DNA from: Byssochlamys sp. IMV 00236
Lineage: Eukaryota > Ascomycota > Eurotiomycetes > Eurotiales > Thermoascaceae
Length of the DNA: 17,547 bases
NCBI GenBank assembly: GCA_001931875.2
Contig: MSJH02000256.1
Coordinates: forward strand, 1-17,547
Reading direction: 5' to 3'
Under the pieces are notes generated by a model. That model was not told the origin of the DNA, made no database searches, and saw nothing but the letters and a program-made list of their open reading frames with translations. Shown piece after piece: positions 9,337 through 17,547 of this stretch; the first letter of the stretch is position 1; each line of letters begins with the position of its first letter. A program made the position numbers and the translations under genes.

Positions 9337-9558
9337 TTAACAACCTTCTGCTCCTTTACGAATTTCTTTTAAAAATAAAGTTAATCTATTTCTTAACTTT
9401 GTAACAAGTGGGTCTTCATCTTGATCTGGTGCACCTAATTGATCCAAGAGATATTCTGCTTCGTCAATATCTCTATTATTGTTATATTTATATAAAAATT
9501 AAGTCACGGGTACAAGCATATTCTGTTTAACTTACAACACAATGGTTCCTCTATTCAT
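9337..9558 (-). CDS. Small two-exon gene, 52-residue protein of unknown function
   Basis: I do not recognise this protein. ATG at 9558 opens a 23-nt exon (9558-9536), followed by a donor GTAAGT, a 63-nt intron and an acceptor AATAG at 9473. Exon 2 (9472-9337) continues in frame to TAA. The joined product has 52 residues: a short N-terminal strand-like segment MNRGTIVL, an acidic stretch (DIDEAEYLLDQLG, then DQDEDPLV), and a Leu/Arg-rich amphipathic helix (TKLRNRLTLFLKEIRKG) ending GAEGC. There is no signal peptide or membrane segment. Support comes from the consensus splice sites, the exact frame restoration and the non-random composition. It lies 281 bp upstream of the kinase-like gene on the same strand. 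It is too short for most gene finders. The first exon could instead be non-coding or preceded by another exon. Confidence 0.6.
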
Positions 9559-10464
9559 AGTTGAATAAATATATATAAAAAAGAAAAAAAAAAGAGAGAC
9601 AAAAAGACGTGATTGTTGTACTCATTTAAATTTTCAATTTACGTCATTCGCTTATTTTATATTTTGAATACTTTACACATTACTCACATACTCACATATG
9701 TCCATGAGGTTCTGTTTGTAAGCTTACAGTGATCCATGAGATAAAGAAGTCACGCTGTTAAAATGAATATAGCTTGTTTATGCAAAACATTCGCAGCCTT
9801 GATAGAATATGTTATTGATGTGTACAAAGGATCTTTTTAATAAAAAGACTAAACGAACCAAGTGTTTCATATCCAAGAACAACAACATCCGCCTCCTCTT
9901 AAGAATATCTTGATTTATGCCCCCTACATTTTATCGCTGGCATTTATCTCTTGACATGTTCTCTAGGTCCTTATTTAATCTTTGATAAATCTTGATAAAC
10001 AACATATTCATTATTCGATTAATAAGCTGAATATGAATTATAAACTTTAAGTTGTACTTTTTGGCTTTGACTGCTATTTGTTTGTATTAACTGTCTAGGG
10101 TCAAAGATAAATTAGCCCTAAATACATTGACGCGGATTGTAAACTAAGATTATGCAGACGCGATACTCCTTTTTTGGATAGATTCAAAAGCGATAGTTTA
10201 TCTGACTTTAATGATAAATGAAATATGAAGACATTAACTGTGTATAAGCACATCATTTGCATATAAAGTACTCTGTGATTCAAGAGCAAAGAGATATAAA
10301 ATAAGGGCAATGGTATTTTTGAAGTGAAAGAAGGGACTGTGGTCATGTTAGTAAAAAGTTCATGCGTCCCTTTTTTGGCAGATGTTAAGGCTTTTGTTGT
10401 AAAGAGTTCTTATGACAGCTACGAATATATGCTCTATTTCTTTCAGAGGTTGATCTGTATGCCT
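9559..10464. other. Gene-free AT-rich region
   Basis: No supported gene. Positions 9565-9600 hold TATA-like and A-rich sequence that could be the promoter of the small minus-strand gene. The minus-strand frames between 10100 and 10460 are interrupted by many stops; they may be further eroded sequence belonging to the decayed gene upstream, but no motif proves it. Confidence 0.5.
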
Positions 10465-11678
10465 TCAGTGACTCCTTATATTGTAGTTAACATAATGACA
10501 ACATCTAATCCATTCATAACTCAATGGCTTGCTCAATAGTTTAATCAAAGCCTTATCTGAAGTGAGACGTTTGAATTGGTGTAAATAACCTTTATCATGT
10601 GTCCATAGTTCAGCCTCAGTTGCATGTAAAATAAAGATTAGGAAATTTGAGCGTCAAAATGAAGCTGATAAAGAAAAAAAAAAGAAATATTTTCTTTGCT
10701 TTCCCTTGCAGCTTCTCTTTGTCTGGTAGCACATTCCATATGAATAACAATTCGTGCTATTCTATCATCCAAAGACCCTAATAAACAGTAAAAGGGCCTG
10801 ATTTATCTCGAAAGACTACTTTTAGATTTACTTGCTCTTATTCTCTCTCTCTTTTTTTTTAATATTCTTACCAAAAAAGATTAGCAACGCCTTTCTTATA
10901 TCTGACACACTAGTCTTCGTTGACCTTCTGAAATAGATCACGTACTTGGTCCATTGAACCCGTGATATATTTATAGGATTTGGCAACAAACATGTTTTGT
11001 TGATACACATTATCCTTTTTTTCTTTCTTTCTGAAAGTGTCCCCGTGAGCAGGAAGCTGAATATCATTAAAAAGCCTCCGTAACTGTTGCACGAGTCTGG
11101 CTTTAAGAAATTCTGCATTCCATGGAAAAGTCTTGTTTCTTTCATGCATACATTGTCGTGGCTCATCTTTAATTTCAGGCTTTCACAATACCAATAAATG
11201 TATTCTGTTTGTAAACTGCTGACGATTGGAAGACTTTGAATCGTTTAATAAGAGTAACATCATGATATTTAGATTCATTGTCCCCGTTCGCCATTATCAA
11301 CTTCTTGATATCTTTAAAGTGAAACGCATAAAGCGATTTAAGGGTATTAGAACCCCCCTATATGTACACAGATCATGCAGGGTATAAGCAACATAGCGAC
11401 AAGAGTATATTTCACTCTATATATGCACTTTGAACTCTCGACTCTTTTATAAGGGTCATCTAGTTTACTGTAGCTCTACCATGGGCATGTATGTTTTATT
11501 CTAGAAGCCCTTTCGCATCTTAGTCTATGACTTCACAGCCCAATTCACCATGTAACCTAAACCTATGTAGCCAGCTTCCTTTCAACTTGTTCTCTTTCCA
11601 TATCTTGGCCCGATTCATCTCTTGTTCATATCTAGCGGAATAGACAAAGGTAAACAAGCCAACTGTAATACAGAGTCA
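10465..11678 (-). pseudogene. Decayed multi-exon coding sequence, family not recognised
   Basis: Minus-strand frames of protein-like composition follow one another with single-base breaks. In order they are: 11678-11520 (contains RYEQEMNRAKIWKENKLKG); about 11450-11360 (KLDDPYKRVESSKCIYRVKY); 11357-11175 (FHFKDIKKLIMANGDNESK); 11182-10910 (KTFPWNAEFLKARLVQQL, MFVAKSYKYITGSMDQV); 10911-10872 (SVSDIRKALLIFFG). Then comes a consensus intron 10871-10778 (donor GTAAGA), 10777 to about 10690 (SLDDRIARIVIHMECATRQ), and after another break 10626-10465 (ELWTHDKGYLHQFKRLT). Breaks sit in short homopolymers (G6 at 11353-11358, A3 at 11181-11183), as expected for mutational decay or read errors. No family is recognised. 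It may be an old gene duplicate or a mobile-element gene. It is not certain that all pieces come from one gene. Confidence 0.4.
10778..10871 (-). other. Probable intron inside the decayed coding sequence
   Basis: The donor GTAAGA and acceptor TTATTAG join two protein-like frames exactly (codon split G|GG between FFG and SLDD). It is 94 nt, longer than the introns of the intact genes. It suggests that the decayed sequence derives from a spliced gene. Confidence 0.4.
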
Positions 11679-12157
11679 AAGCAGTGTTCAGTACAACCTA
11701 ATTAATAAGCATGTGCTCAAGTGAAGCTTAAAAAGAACATCATCGGTCATGAGGATCTAAATAAGGTTATCTTCATAGGTCTGGTGCACAGTGCTGCTGG
11801 TATATTTGTCCGCTTTAGTGTTATATTGCTGAGTTCGAAGTTTATCTGTTGGTAGAGCGATAGGTTGGATGTAGATTTTCTAGGGGTGTGCAAGCAAAAG
11901 GGGTGTTTGGAAGTAGTAGGATAGCAAATAGCCAACCGATTCACAATGAGAGGGGAAGATAGCTCTGACTAAGTTTTCTAAATCAACAATAATAATTTCT
12001 AGGAGGTGAACTCATTATTCACACCAATGCTTATTTCTGTTAAGATTTTATGCAGAAAAGAAGTCCCCTTTTTATTTCTTTGATCATTTACTAAAGTTAA
12101 CGCCTGTCTGTTCTTTAATTGAAGCTCAGGTCAATCTTACCCCCCTTCACTACATTA
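11679..12157. other. No supported gene; possible further decayed coding
   Basis: On the minus strand a protein-like stretch at 11879-11710 (for example IALPTDKLRTQQYNTKADKY) runs into a TAG and may belong to the decayed gene downstream. Bases 11945-12157 show nothing recognisable. Confidence 0.35.
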
Positions 12158-12942
12158 CTAATTATGGCGATACTTTAAATGGCATACGCGTTTATGGTTT
12201 TGAGATGCTGAAGTGATATGGTCATGATTAGAAGTAGCAATGGTCATCTGATATTGACTAGGTAGCGAAGAGTTTGCTGGCCGAATACAGATGCGATGAA
12301 AAACACCAAGAGCGCGCAAAGTGTGGTGCGTATCCACCACGAGCTTTGTCAAATCATCCATACAATTCGATATCTTGATTTTGGCTAGCTGGTACATTAC
12401 GTAATGTGTGGATGGCGAGACCATAACATAAAATGAAACTGTTCGTTTAACAATATGTAGGCCCAAGGCACTGTCCATATTTGTGACGCGCAAGCATTTC
12501 TACAAAAGTTACCGACTCGAACTAGATCTGCACACAACAAAAGATTGCTCTTGTCACCTTGAAAGGAAGATTTGACTTCACCAAAGCCATGATTTGCCTT
12601 CCAATGAACTCCATGCAAACTGGTGATGTAGATATCAGGGCGCTTTGTCTCGAAATTTTCGTTTCGTTTTGCCTCTAAAGTGATTTTGTTATTCCAGCGG
12701 AGAAACATGCCTTGGTCAGGTTCGTTGAACAGTCCGCATAAGAAAGGATCAACATATCACGTACCAAGCTCAGATTCATTAACATCCTCGGAAATCACGA
12801 CATAGGGAATTTTCTGAACTAGTCCAACGATGCCTTGCACAAATTTGTATTCATTGGCAGGAAGATCCAGCTCCAAAAGTTGACTGGTCGCTTTACGTCG
12901 GCTGATTGTGCCAATGTTGTTGTATTCAGCTTTAGTTGTAAT
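12158..12942 (-). pseudogene. Decayed copy of a dispersed Mucorales gene family (possible nuclease fold)
   Basis: A minus-strand frame from 12942 reads TISRRKATSQLLELDLPANE, then VDPFLCGLF and FLRWNN, then RPDIYI and GFGEVK. It is followed after a one-base frameshift near 12470-12490 by LGLHIVKRTVSFYVMV, YVMYQLAKIKI and so on, to a stop at 12158. I recall this order (VDPFL, FLRW, RPD, GEVK, TFY, MYELA) from a high-copy family of hypothetical proteins in Mucorales genomes, where copies are usually several hundred residues longer at the N-terminus. An in-frame TGA at 12759-12757 interrupts the conserved YVDPFL region, so with the frameshift this copy is broken. The spacing D (12636-12634) then E-x-K (12579-12571) resembles a PD-(D/E)XK nuclease core, which is inference. 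No transposon ends were identified. Confidence 0.6.
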
Positions 12943-13385
12943 TTAAAAAGGCTATTAAGTCGACAACTTGTGAATTACATTCTTTATTAAATTAGACGCG
13001 TGTTCGTTTTATAGGGAGAGAGAATCTATGGCTGCTGTTTATATTAACCTCGTCAATGTGAATATTTATCAATGTTGTCAGTACTCTTATTCTCATCAGA
13101 TACGATAGAGGGACGCAAAGTGGAATGTATGCTCTACTGTGGGATTATACTCGAGTTATTTAATGATTATCTTATCAAACACGTCAAGAACTCTTAAGCA
13201 AGCATCCTATTTTCAATGTCCAATGGAGAAGTGGTATTTTATTTGAGTCACAGGCTGCCACAATTATGCTGGGTGACAGATTTGTGACCCAGCCAAAAGT
13301 TCGCTAAAATACCTTCATTGTATTTTCGCGTATGCGTAGTGTTTCCCTAAAAAATCACCCTCTTTTTCTTTTCAGATAAAAAATA
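12943..13385. other. Intergenic region upstream of the phosducin-like gene
   Basis: No gene is seen. It contains the fold-back structure at 13233-13313 and a pyrimidine-rich stretch just before the ATG (13355-13377), which is the likely transcription start area of the downstream gene. Confidence 0.55.
13229..13316. repeat. Nested fold-back inverted repeat upstream of PLP2
   Basis: The outer arms GGTATTTTA (13233-13241) and TAAAATACC (13305-13313) are perfect reverse complements. With a one-base bulge they extend to GAAG on the left and TTC on the right. Inside, GCTGGGT (13268-13274) pairs with ACCCAGC (13287-13293), plus a further ACA/TGT match. The two nested stems in under 90 bp look like a small fold-back element or a structured regulatory site; it starts about 155 bp before the PLP2 ATG. 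Confidence 0.6.
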
Positions 13386-14301
13386 ATGGACGACCCGAAT
13401 GCTGACACAGAATGGTAACTCGTAAGAAAGAGTATTGTGTGCTTTTATTAATGTCAATAGGAACGACATCTTGCGTGCAAAAGGCATTCTTCCTCCTAAA
13501 GATGAGAAAAGAGAAGATGAATTGGAAGATGAATTTGTTGATTTGTTAAAGGCACGAGAAGCTGAAAAAAATAGTCTTGAAAATAAGGATCTTGATGAAC
13601 TTGATGAACTTGAAGATCTCGAAGATGATAGAATCTTGCTTGAATACAGGTTAATGAACAAAATAAGATTAATCATTACTATATTTACACATTGATTAGA
13701 CAAAAGCGAATGATGGAAATGCAAGCAATGGCAGCAAAAGAAAAGTATGGACAAGTAACAGAAATATCAAAGCCTGATTTTGTAAGAGAAGTAACAGAAG
13801 CAAGCAAGGATTGCCATGTTGTAGTTCACCTGTATAAAGATTAGTAAGTGTTTCAATGCATATATATCTTTACTCATGTTTATATAGTATTCCTGCTTGT
13901 AAATTGATGAACCGTTGCTTAACTGAACTTGCCTCACAGTTCAGGGCAATTAAATTTGTGAAAATTGTTAGTGATCAATGTATACCCAATTTTCCTGACC
14001 ACAATGTTCCTACTTTATTGATCTATGGCCAAAGCGATCTCAAGGCAAATTTGGCAGGTGCCATTCAATTTGGTGGCATGAAAATGACAAGCAAAAGTAA
14101 GTTTTGAAATATGCTTATACTATTGATTAACTTTCTATGTTAGGTCTTCGTTCTATTTTATCAAAATATGGCGCTGTTCCTGCAGAACAAGTTCAAGAAG
14201 AACAAGATAATAAGCCAAAACGCTCTATCTATCAATCAAAGGCTACAGCTGCGCTTAGTAGCGATGAAGAAAGTGAAGATGAGGACAGAGGCTATTACTA
14301 A
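13386..14301 (+). CDS. Phosducin-like protein 2 (PLP2/PDCL3), chaperonin co-factor
   Basis: Five exons (13386-13414, 13461-13649, 13700-13843, 13888-14096, 14144-14301) join to 242 residues, close to human PDCL3 (239). The introns are 44-50 nt. The N-terminus has the family signature PNADTEWNDILRAKGILPP, followed by an acidic helix (about 30-70), a QKRMMEMQ helix, and a thioredoxin-like domain at about 95-210. The place of the redox CxxC reads IPACKL (122-127), so it is not a redox enzyme. The tail is acidic and serine-rich (SSDEESEDED). Members bind the cytosolic chaperonin CCT/TRiC and help fold actin, tubulin and cell-cycle proteins; yeast Plp2 is essential. The gene lies 95 bp upstream of the SMG1 start on the same strand. 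The stop codon is the first unit of a TAA microsatellite. The assignment is very secure. Confidence 0.95.
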
Positions 14302-14322
14302 TAATAATAATAATAATAATAA
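14299..14322 (+). repeat. TAA microsatellite (8 units) starting at the PLP2 stop codon
   Basis: Eight TAA units run in frame from the stop codon, so the gene ends in eight consecutive stops. The last unit and the next base form AATAAA (14318-14323), a possible polyadenylation signal. Confidence 0.9.
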
Positions 14323-14396
14323 AGTGTAAAAATGACACGGTATTTTGGTTAAAATTATTGTTCTCTCTTTTTTCTCTACTTTTATCAAATACATTC

Positions 14397-17300
14397 ATGA
14401 GCTTCAAAAAACACAATTCTTATGGAGCAGCAAGTCATCACAACAGGAATGGACAAAGAGGTTCCAACAGAGAAAGACACCCAAGACAGAGATCAAGTTA
14501 TGGTAAATATAATAAAGCAACATTATACAATACTTATCATAAACAGAACAAGATACCACTGACTCACGAGCAATTCAAATACTACGACGTATTCTAAATG
14601 ATGACGACGATGCCAATTTTACACACAGAATCAATAATACAACTCAACTCATCAAACTATTGGAAGAATCCCGTAATGCTTCGACTGTAAACACGCTTCA
14701 ATTTCGTCAAGAACAAATGAAATTGCTTGATATCTGTATTCACGATGAAAGATTGAGACGTATGATTGAAATGCCTAAAGCTCCTTCTTCAATGAAGCAA
14801 ATGCTCGTGAAAGTTGTATCTGGTTTAGCCTGTTATACCCGCTTAGATCTTGCTCTAAGTTGGATCTTTGACAGATTAAGTGTCTGGCCCGACTTGGATA
14901 GATCTTTAGCTGATATCAAGAAAGACCATGAATGGAAGAAATGGTTACTTTGTCTATTGAATCAAGTATTGTATATATAAATATATATAAACTTAACATA
15001 TACTCAATCATGCGGATAGGTGCTTTTGGATTCAGCAGCAGATCAATACACGTATCGCCAAACAATGGAAATGTCACCGACTATACTGGAAGGAGTCTTA
15101 TCCTTTCTGGATTCAATGGAATCATTTGAATATCTACCGACTATCATTGATATATTGATCGTATTTTCCAATCAATACCCTGACTTATTTGCTCAGCGCT
15201 TTACTGTAAGTTATTCTTTCTTTTGGTCTACTGAATACACATACTTTTGTTATTAGGATATAGTCGACTTGTTAGTAGGATGGAATATGGACGCATCAGT
15301 ACCTGATTCAAAAAAGTCAATTATTATATCCAGCTTTAGCAAGTTTGATCGCTTTTGGATGAACGATTTAGCTTTTATCATGGAACTTCTCAATCATTTA
15401 TTAACAGATGTCGAAAGCGCCATAGGTGATTTACGATCACTTTATAGAAAAGATATGAAAGAATATAAGCAAAGATGGGATAGCTGCATGAACATATTCA
15501 GGTAATGAGATATAGATTTACAAGAACAAGACTTTAATGGGATTATACTTAGTTGCTATTATAATGTTCTGAAAGCTGTCATTTCATGCGCTTCATCATA
15601 CCAAGTTTACAGTGACAAAAACATAATAGAATCCCCGCTTGATCTTTTACTTCCAAAGACGCTGCATGTTGTTACAGACGCACTATCTTTATTACCGGAT
15701 ATTCATTGGATTGAAATGTGTAAGCTATTGTTTGTCTACATTGTTTGACTGTATTGATCGACTATTATTATTATAGCTAGAAACATCCTTTTACTGTTTA
15801 TATCATCGAATCCTATAAAGTATCGTCGATATCAATATCAAATATATCTTTATCTTGGAGAACAAACCGAGTTGGAATCTTCCGCTGATCCCTTAAAGTA
15901 TATCGAAGTGTTGATGAAGGTAAGCAGTGATGGCCAAGAAAGATCGTATTAACATGAACTAGTTTTTTGATTTATGGAAATTGGATATCGATAAAGATAT
16001 CCTTCATAGAATGTTGGATGTCAATATTTCACCCTTGCTTGCATTACGACAAAAGCATCCAGAAAACAAGAAATTGAAAATTCTTGTTCTTGTTTTACTT
16101 CGATCATTGCTTAGAGCAAGAACGTCCGCTGAATCTAGAGCGAGTATCAATCAGAAACTGATCGAACATTTTGAAAAGCAAAAGCTGGCAATGAAAAAAC
16201 TATCCATGTATGATGAGAGCCTAAAGCCGTTCTCGAGTACAACTGCCTTGCTTGAGCGTAATCATTATGATGTTAGTCACAAGAATGTGGATGTAGAGAG
16301 CACTATACCTGGCACAATAGCAGATATACAGCTCTTTGGTTACCTTTTGTTAGATATAGCACGCATCTGGCCAGAGTATTCTTTTAAAAACTTGCTAGTT
16401 TCAGCAGACATGCTCTGTATGGCTTGGGCTTTTGATCGTTGCGATATTTTTGTCTTTATGCTAAGGATGTTGTTTGATTACTGGTCAAGGTACAAAATTG
16501 ATATCTATTGTTTCATTATACTAACATTCATCTTTAAGCACACGTTTTATGCTAAACGATGAGAATGGATTCGATATTATGTGCTGCATTGTATCTGATG
16601 CAATGAACAATTGGATCAAACTAACATTAGAATCACGTCGACTATTATGCGATCTTGCTCAAGGCATATTGACGACTGTATGTAACATGGAGATTATTCA
16701 ATTTGATCCAACAAGCCATCTGAAGCCAATTATCCATGGATTTATTTCTGCAACTAGTAAGCTAATCTATATATCCATTCACTTTTCTTATTCTATACTG
16801 TTGATTATAGACATTGAAAGGAATAAGGTTGTAAAAGAAAGTATGCTGAATGTCATCACATATTACTGCCAACTCTGTGGGTCTGCAGACATGGTCGATC
16901 CTATTTTACGTCTCATACAAATAAGGTACTTTACTAGAGACATTAGATGATAAATTTTACGAGCCTTGAAATAGTATAAATGATCCTTATTTGAAGATCC
17001 AAGATGCAAGTAAAGACCTAGTCACTTCGCTTAATCCGTTCTTGATATCACAAATATCAAACGTGGAAGATAATACTTTATTATCCATCCAGAATGCCAT
17101 CATGGCCACACCACACACGGGCACTTTTCGTCCAGTACACTATGAAATTGTTATGAAGCATTTGGGAATGGGAAAGCATTTGGTTGGGACTAATGATACA
17201 GCTATTGTGGATCAAGCATCTACTACTGAATGGGCCAGAAGACTGTTGCATCACTGTGATGCTATTGGTAACTTAAAAAACACCTTTTTGTTCTCGGAGC

Positions 17301-17512
17301 TCTGTGAAGGTAAAAAAGAAACAAAGGCTTTTGATACCCTTGATGCTTATGTATGTTTGTTAGACATATCAAAGAGTGAAATAGTTCACCTGATGAATAA
17401 CCATGAGACAGTACTATACTATTGGGCCATGTGGGAATCAGCTAGGTACTGTATATTATCACGTTTGCGCACACCTTTTGGAAATCCTCAACAGGTACAA
17501 ACTATATGCATA

Positions 17513-17547
<35 letters not shown>
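14397..17547 (+). CDS. SMG1-like PI3K-related kinase, N-terminal part (partial, runs off the window)
   Basis: Ten exons are seen (14397-14502, 14547-14965, 15020-15205, 15257-15501, 15553-15719, 15777-15919, 15963-16489, 16539-16756, 16811-16925, 16975-17494), giving 882 residues before an intron that begins at 17495 and meets the window end. SMG1 is the kinase that phosphorylates Upf1 in nonsense-mediated mRNA decay. Only the N-terminal helical solenoid is here; FAT, kinase and FATC regions would lie beyond. Matches to SMG1 are DIVDLLVGW (human: DTVDILVGW), RFWMNDLAFIMELLNHLL (human: PFWVADLAFSTTLLGQFL) and YWAMWESARYCILSRLRTPF (human: WAIWEAAQFTVLSKLRTPL). The first 35 residues are basic and Gly/Asn/Arg-rich. 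The ATG at 14397 is the first in its open frame. Introns are 43-57 nt. SMG1 is absent from the model yeasts, so its presence suggests an early-diverging fungus. Confidence 0.9.
17514..17546 (+). repeat. 33-nt poly-A run at the window end, inside an SMG1 intron
   Basis: An uninterrupted A33 follows the donor CAACAG|GTACAA by about 20 nt. It lies in an intron, not after a stop codon, so it is not an mRNA tail. It is probably a homopolymer that ended the contig. Confidence 0.85.

Noticed and set aside
10324..10539. 71-residue plus-strand frame
   Set aside because: The opposite strand of the same stretch has the more protein-like translation, and no motif supports the plus frame.
13347..13754. 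135-residue minus-strand Ser-rich frame
   Set aside because: It is the antisense shadow of the acidic N-terminal exons of the phosducin-like gene.
17446..17494. Donor-like GTACTG inside SMG1 exon 10
   Set aside because: The translation across it (WESARYCILSRLRTPF) matches the SMG1 family, so the site is not spliced.
17514..17546. Poly-A run as a retroposed mRNA tail
   Set aside because: It lies just after a splice donor in an intron of SMG1 with no stop codon before it.

Overview
The window looks like nuclear DNA of an early-diverging fungus, most likely Mucoromycota/Mucorales. The sequence is AT-rich. Genes are dense and broken by about 29 recognisable GT-AG introns, nearly all only 43-63 nt long. 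The products are eukaryotic housekeeping proteins. Decayed Crypton/Ndc10-type recombinase sequence and a decayed copy of what I recall as a dispersed Mucorales gene family are also present. A SMG1-type kinase gene fits an early-diverging lineage better than the model yeasts, which lack SMG1. The species cannot be named from the sequence.

Layout. 1-800: no gene; pyrimidine-rich DNA with several perfect inverted repeats. 800-2090 (-): a broken Crypton-like tyrosine recombinase. 2153-2608 (+): a complex I accessory subunit (NDUFB10 / fungal 12-kDa type). 2814-3614 (-): an INO80-complex subunit with a PAPA-1 domain (INO80B/Ies2). 3699-7157 (+): a complete HECT ubiquitin ligase of the UBE3C/Hul5 type, divergent from the INO80B gene across only 84 bp. 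7349-9055 (-): a protein-kinase-like gene whose HRD and DFG motifs are altered, a probable pseudokinase. 9337-9558 (-): a small two-exon gene for a 52-residue acidic protein that I do not recognise. 9560-13385: gene-poor DNA with two decayed coding stretches on the minus strand, at about 10465-11678 (unrecognised) and 12158-12942 (dispersed Mucorales family with a possible PD-(D/E)XK motif). 13386-14301 (+): a phosducin-like protein (PLP2/PDCL3). 14397 to the end (+): the first 882 codons of SMG1, cut off at a 33-A homopolymer inside an intron.

How the genes relate. The intact genes have unrelated housekeeping roles: respiratory complex I, chromatin remodelling, proteasome-linked ubiquitination, chaperonin-assisted folding and nonsense-mediated decay. 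They do not form a pathway. The compact spacing (84 bp between divergent starts, 95 bp between PLP2 and SMG1, AATAAA touching three stop codons) is the main shared feature. I found no convincing undescribed multi-gene system. The best leads are the pseudokinase, the 52-residue protein, the decayed gene remnants and the fold-back structure upstream of PLP2.
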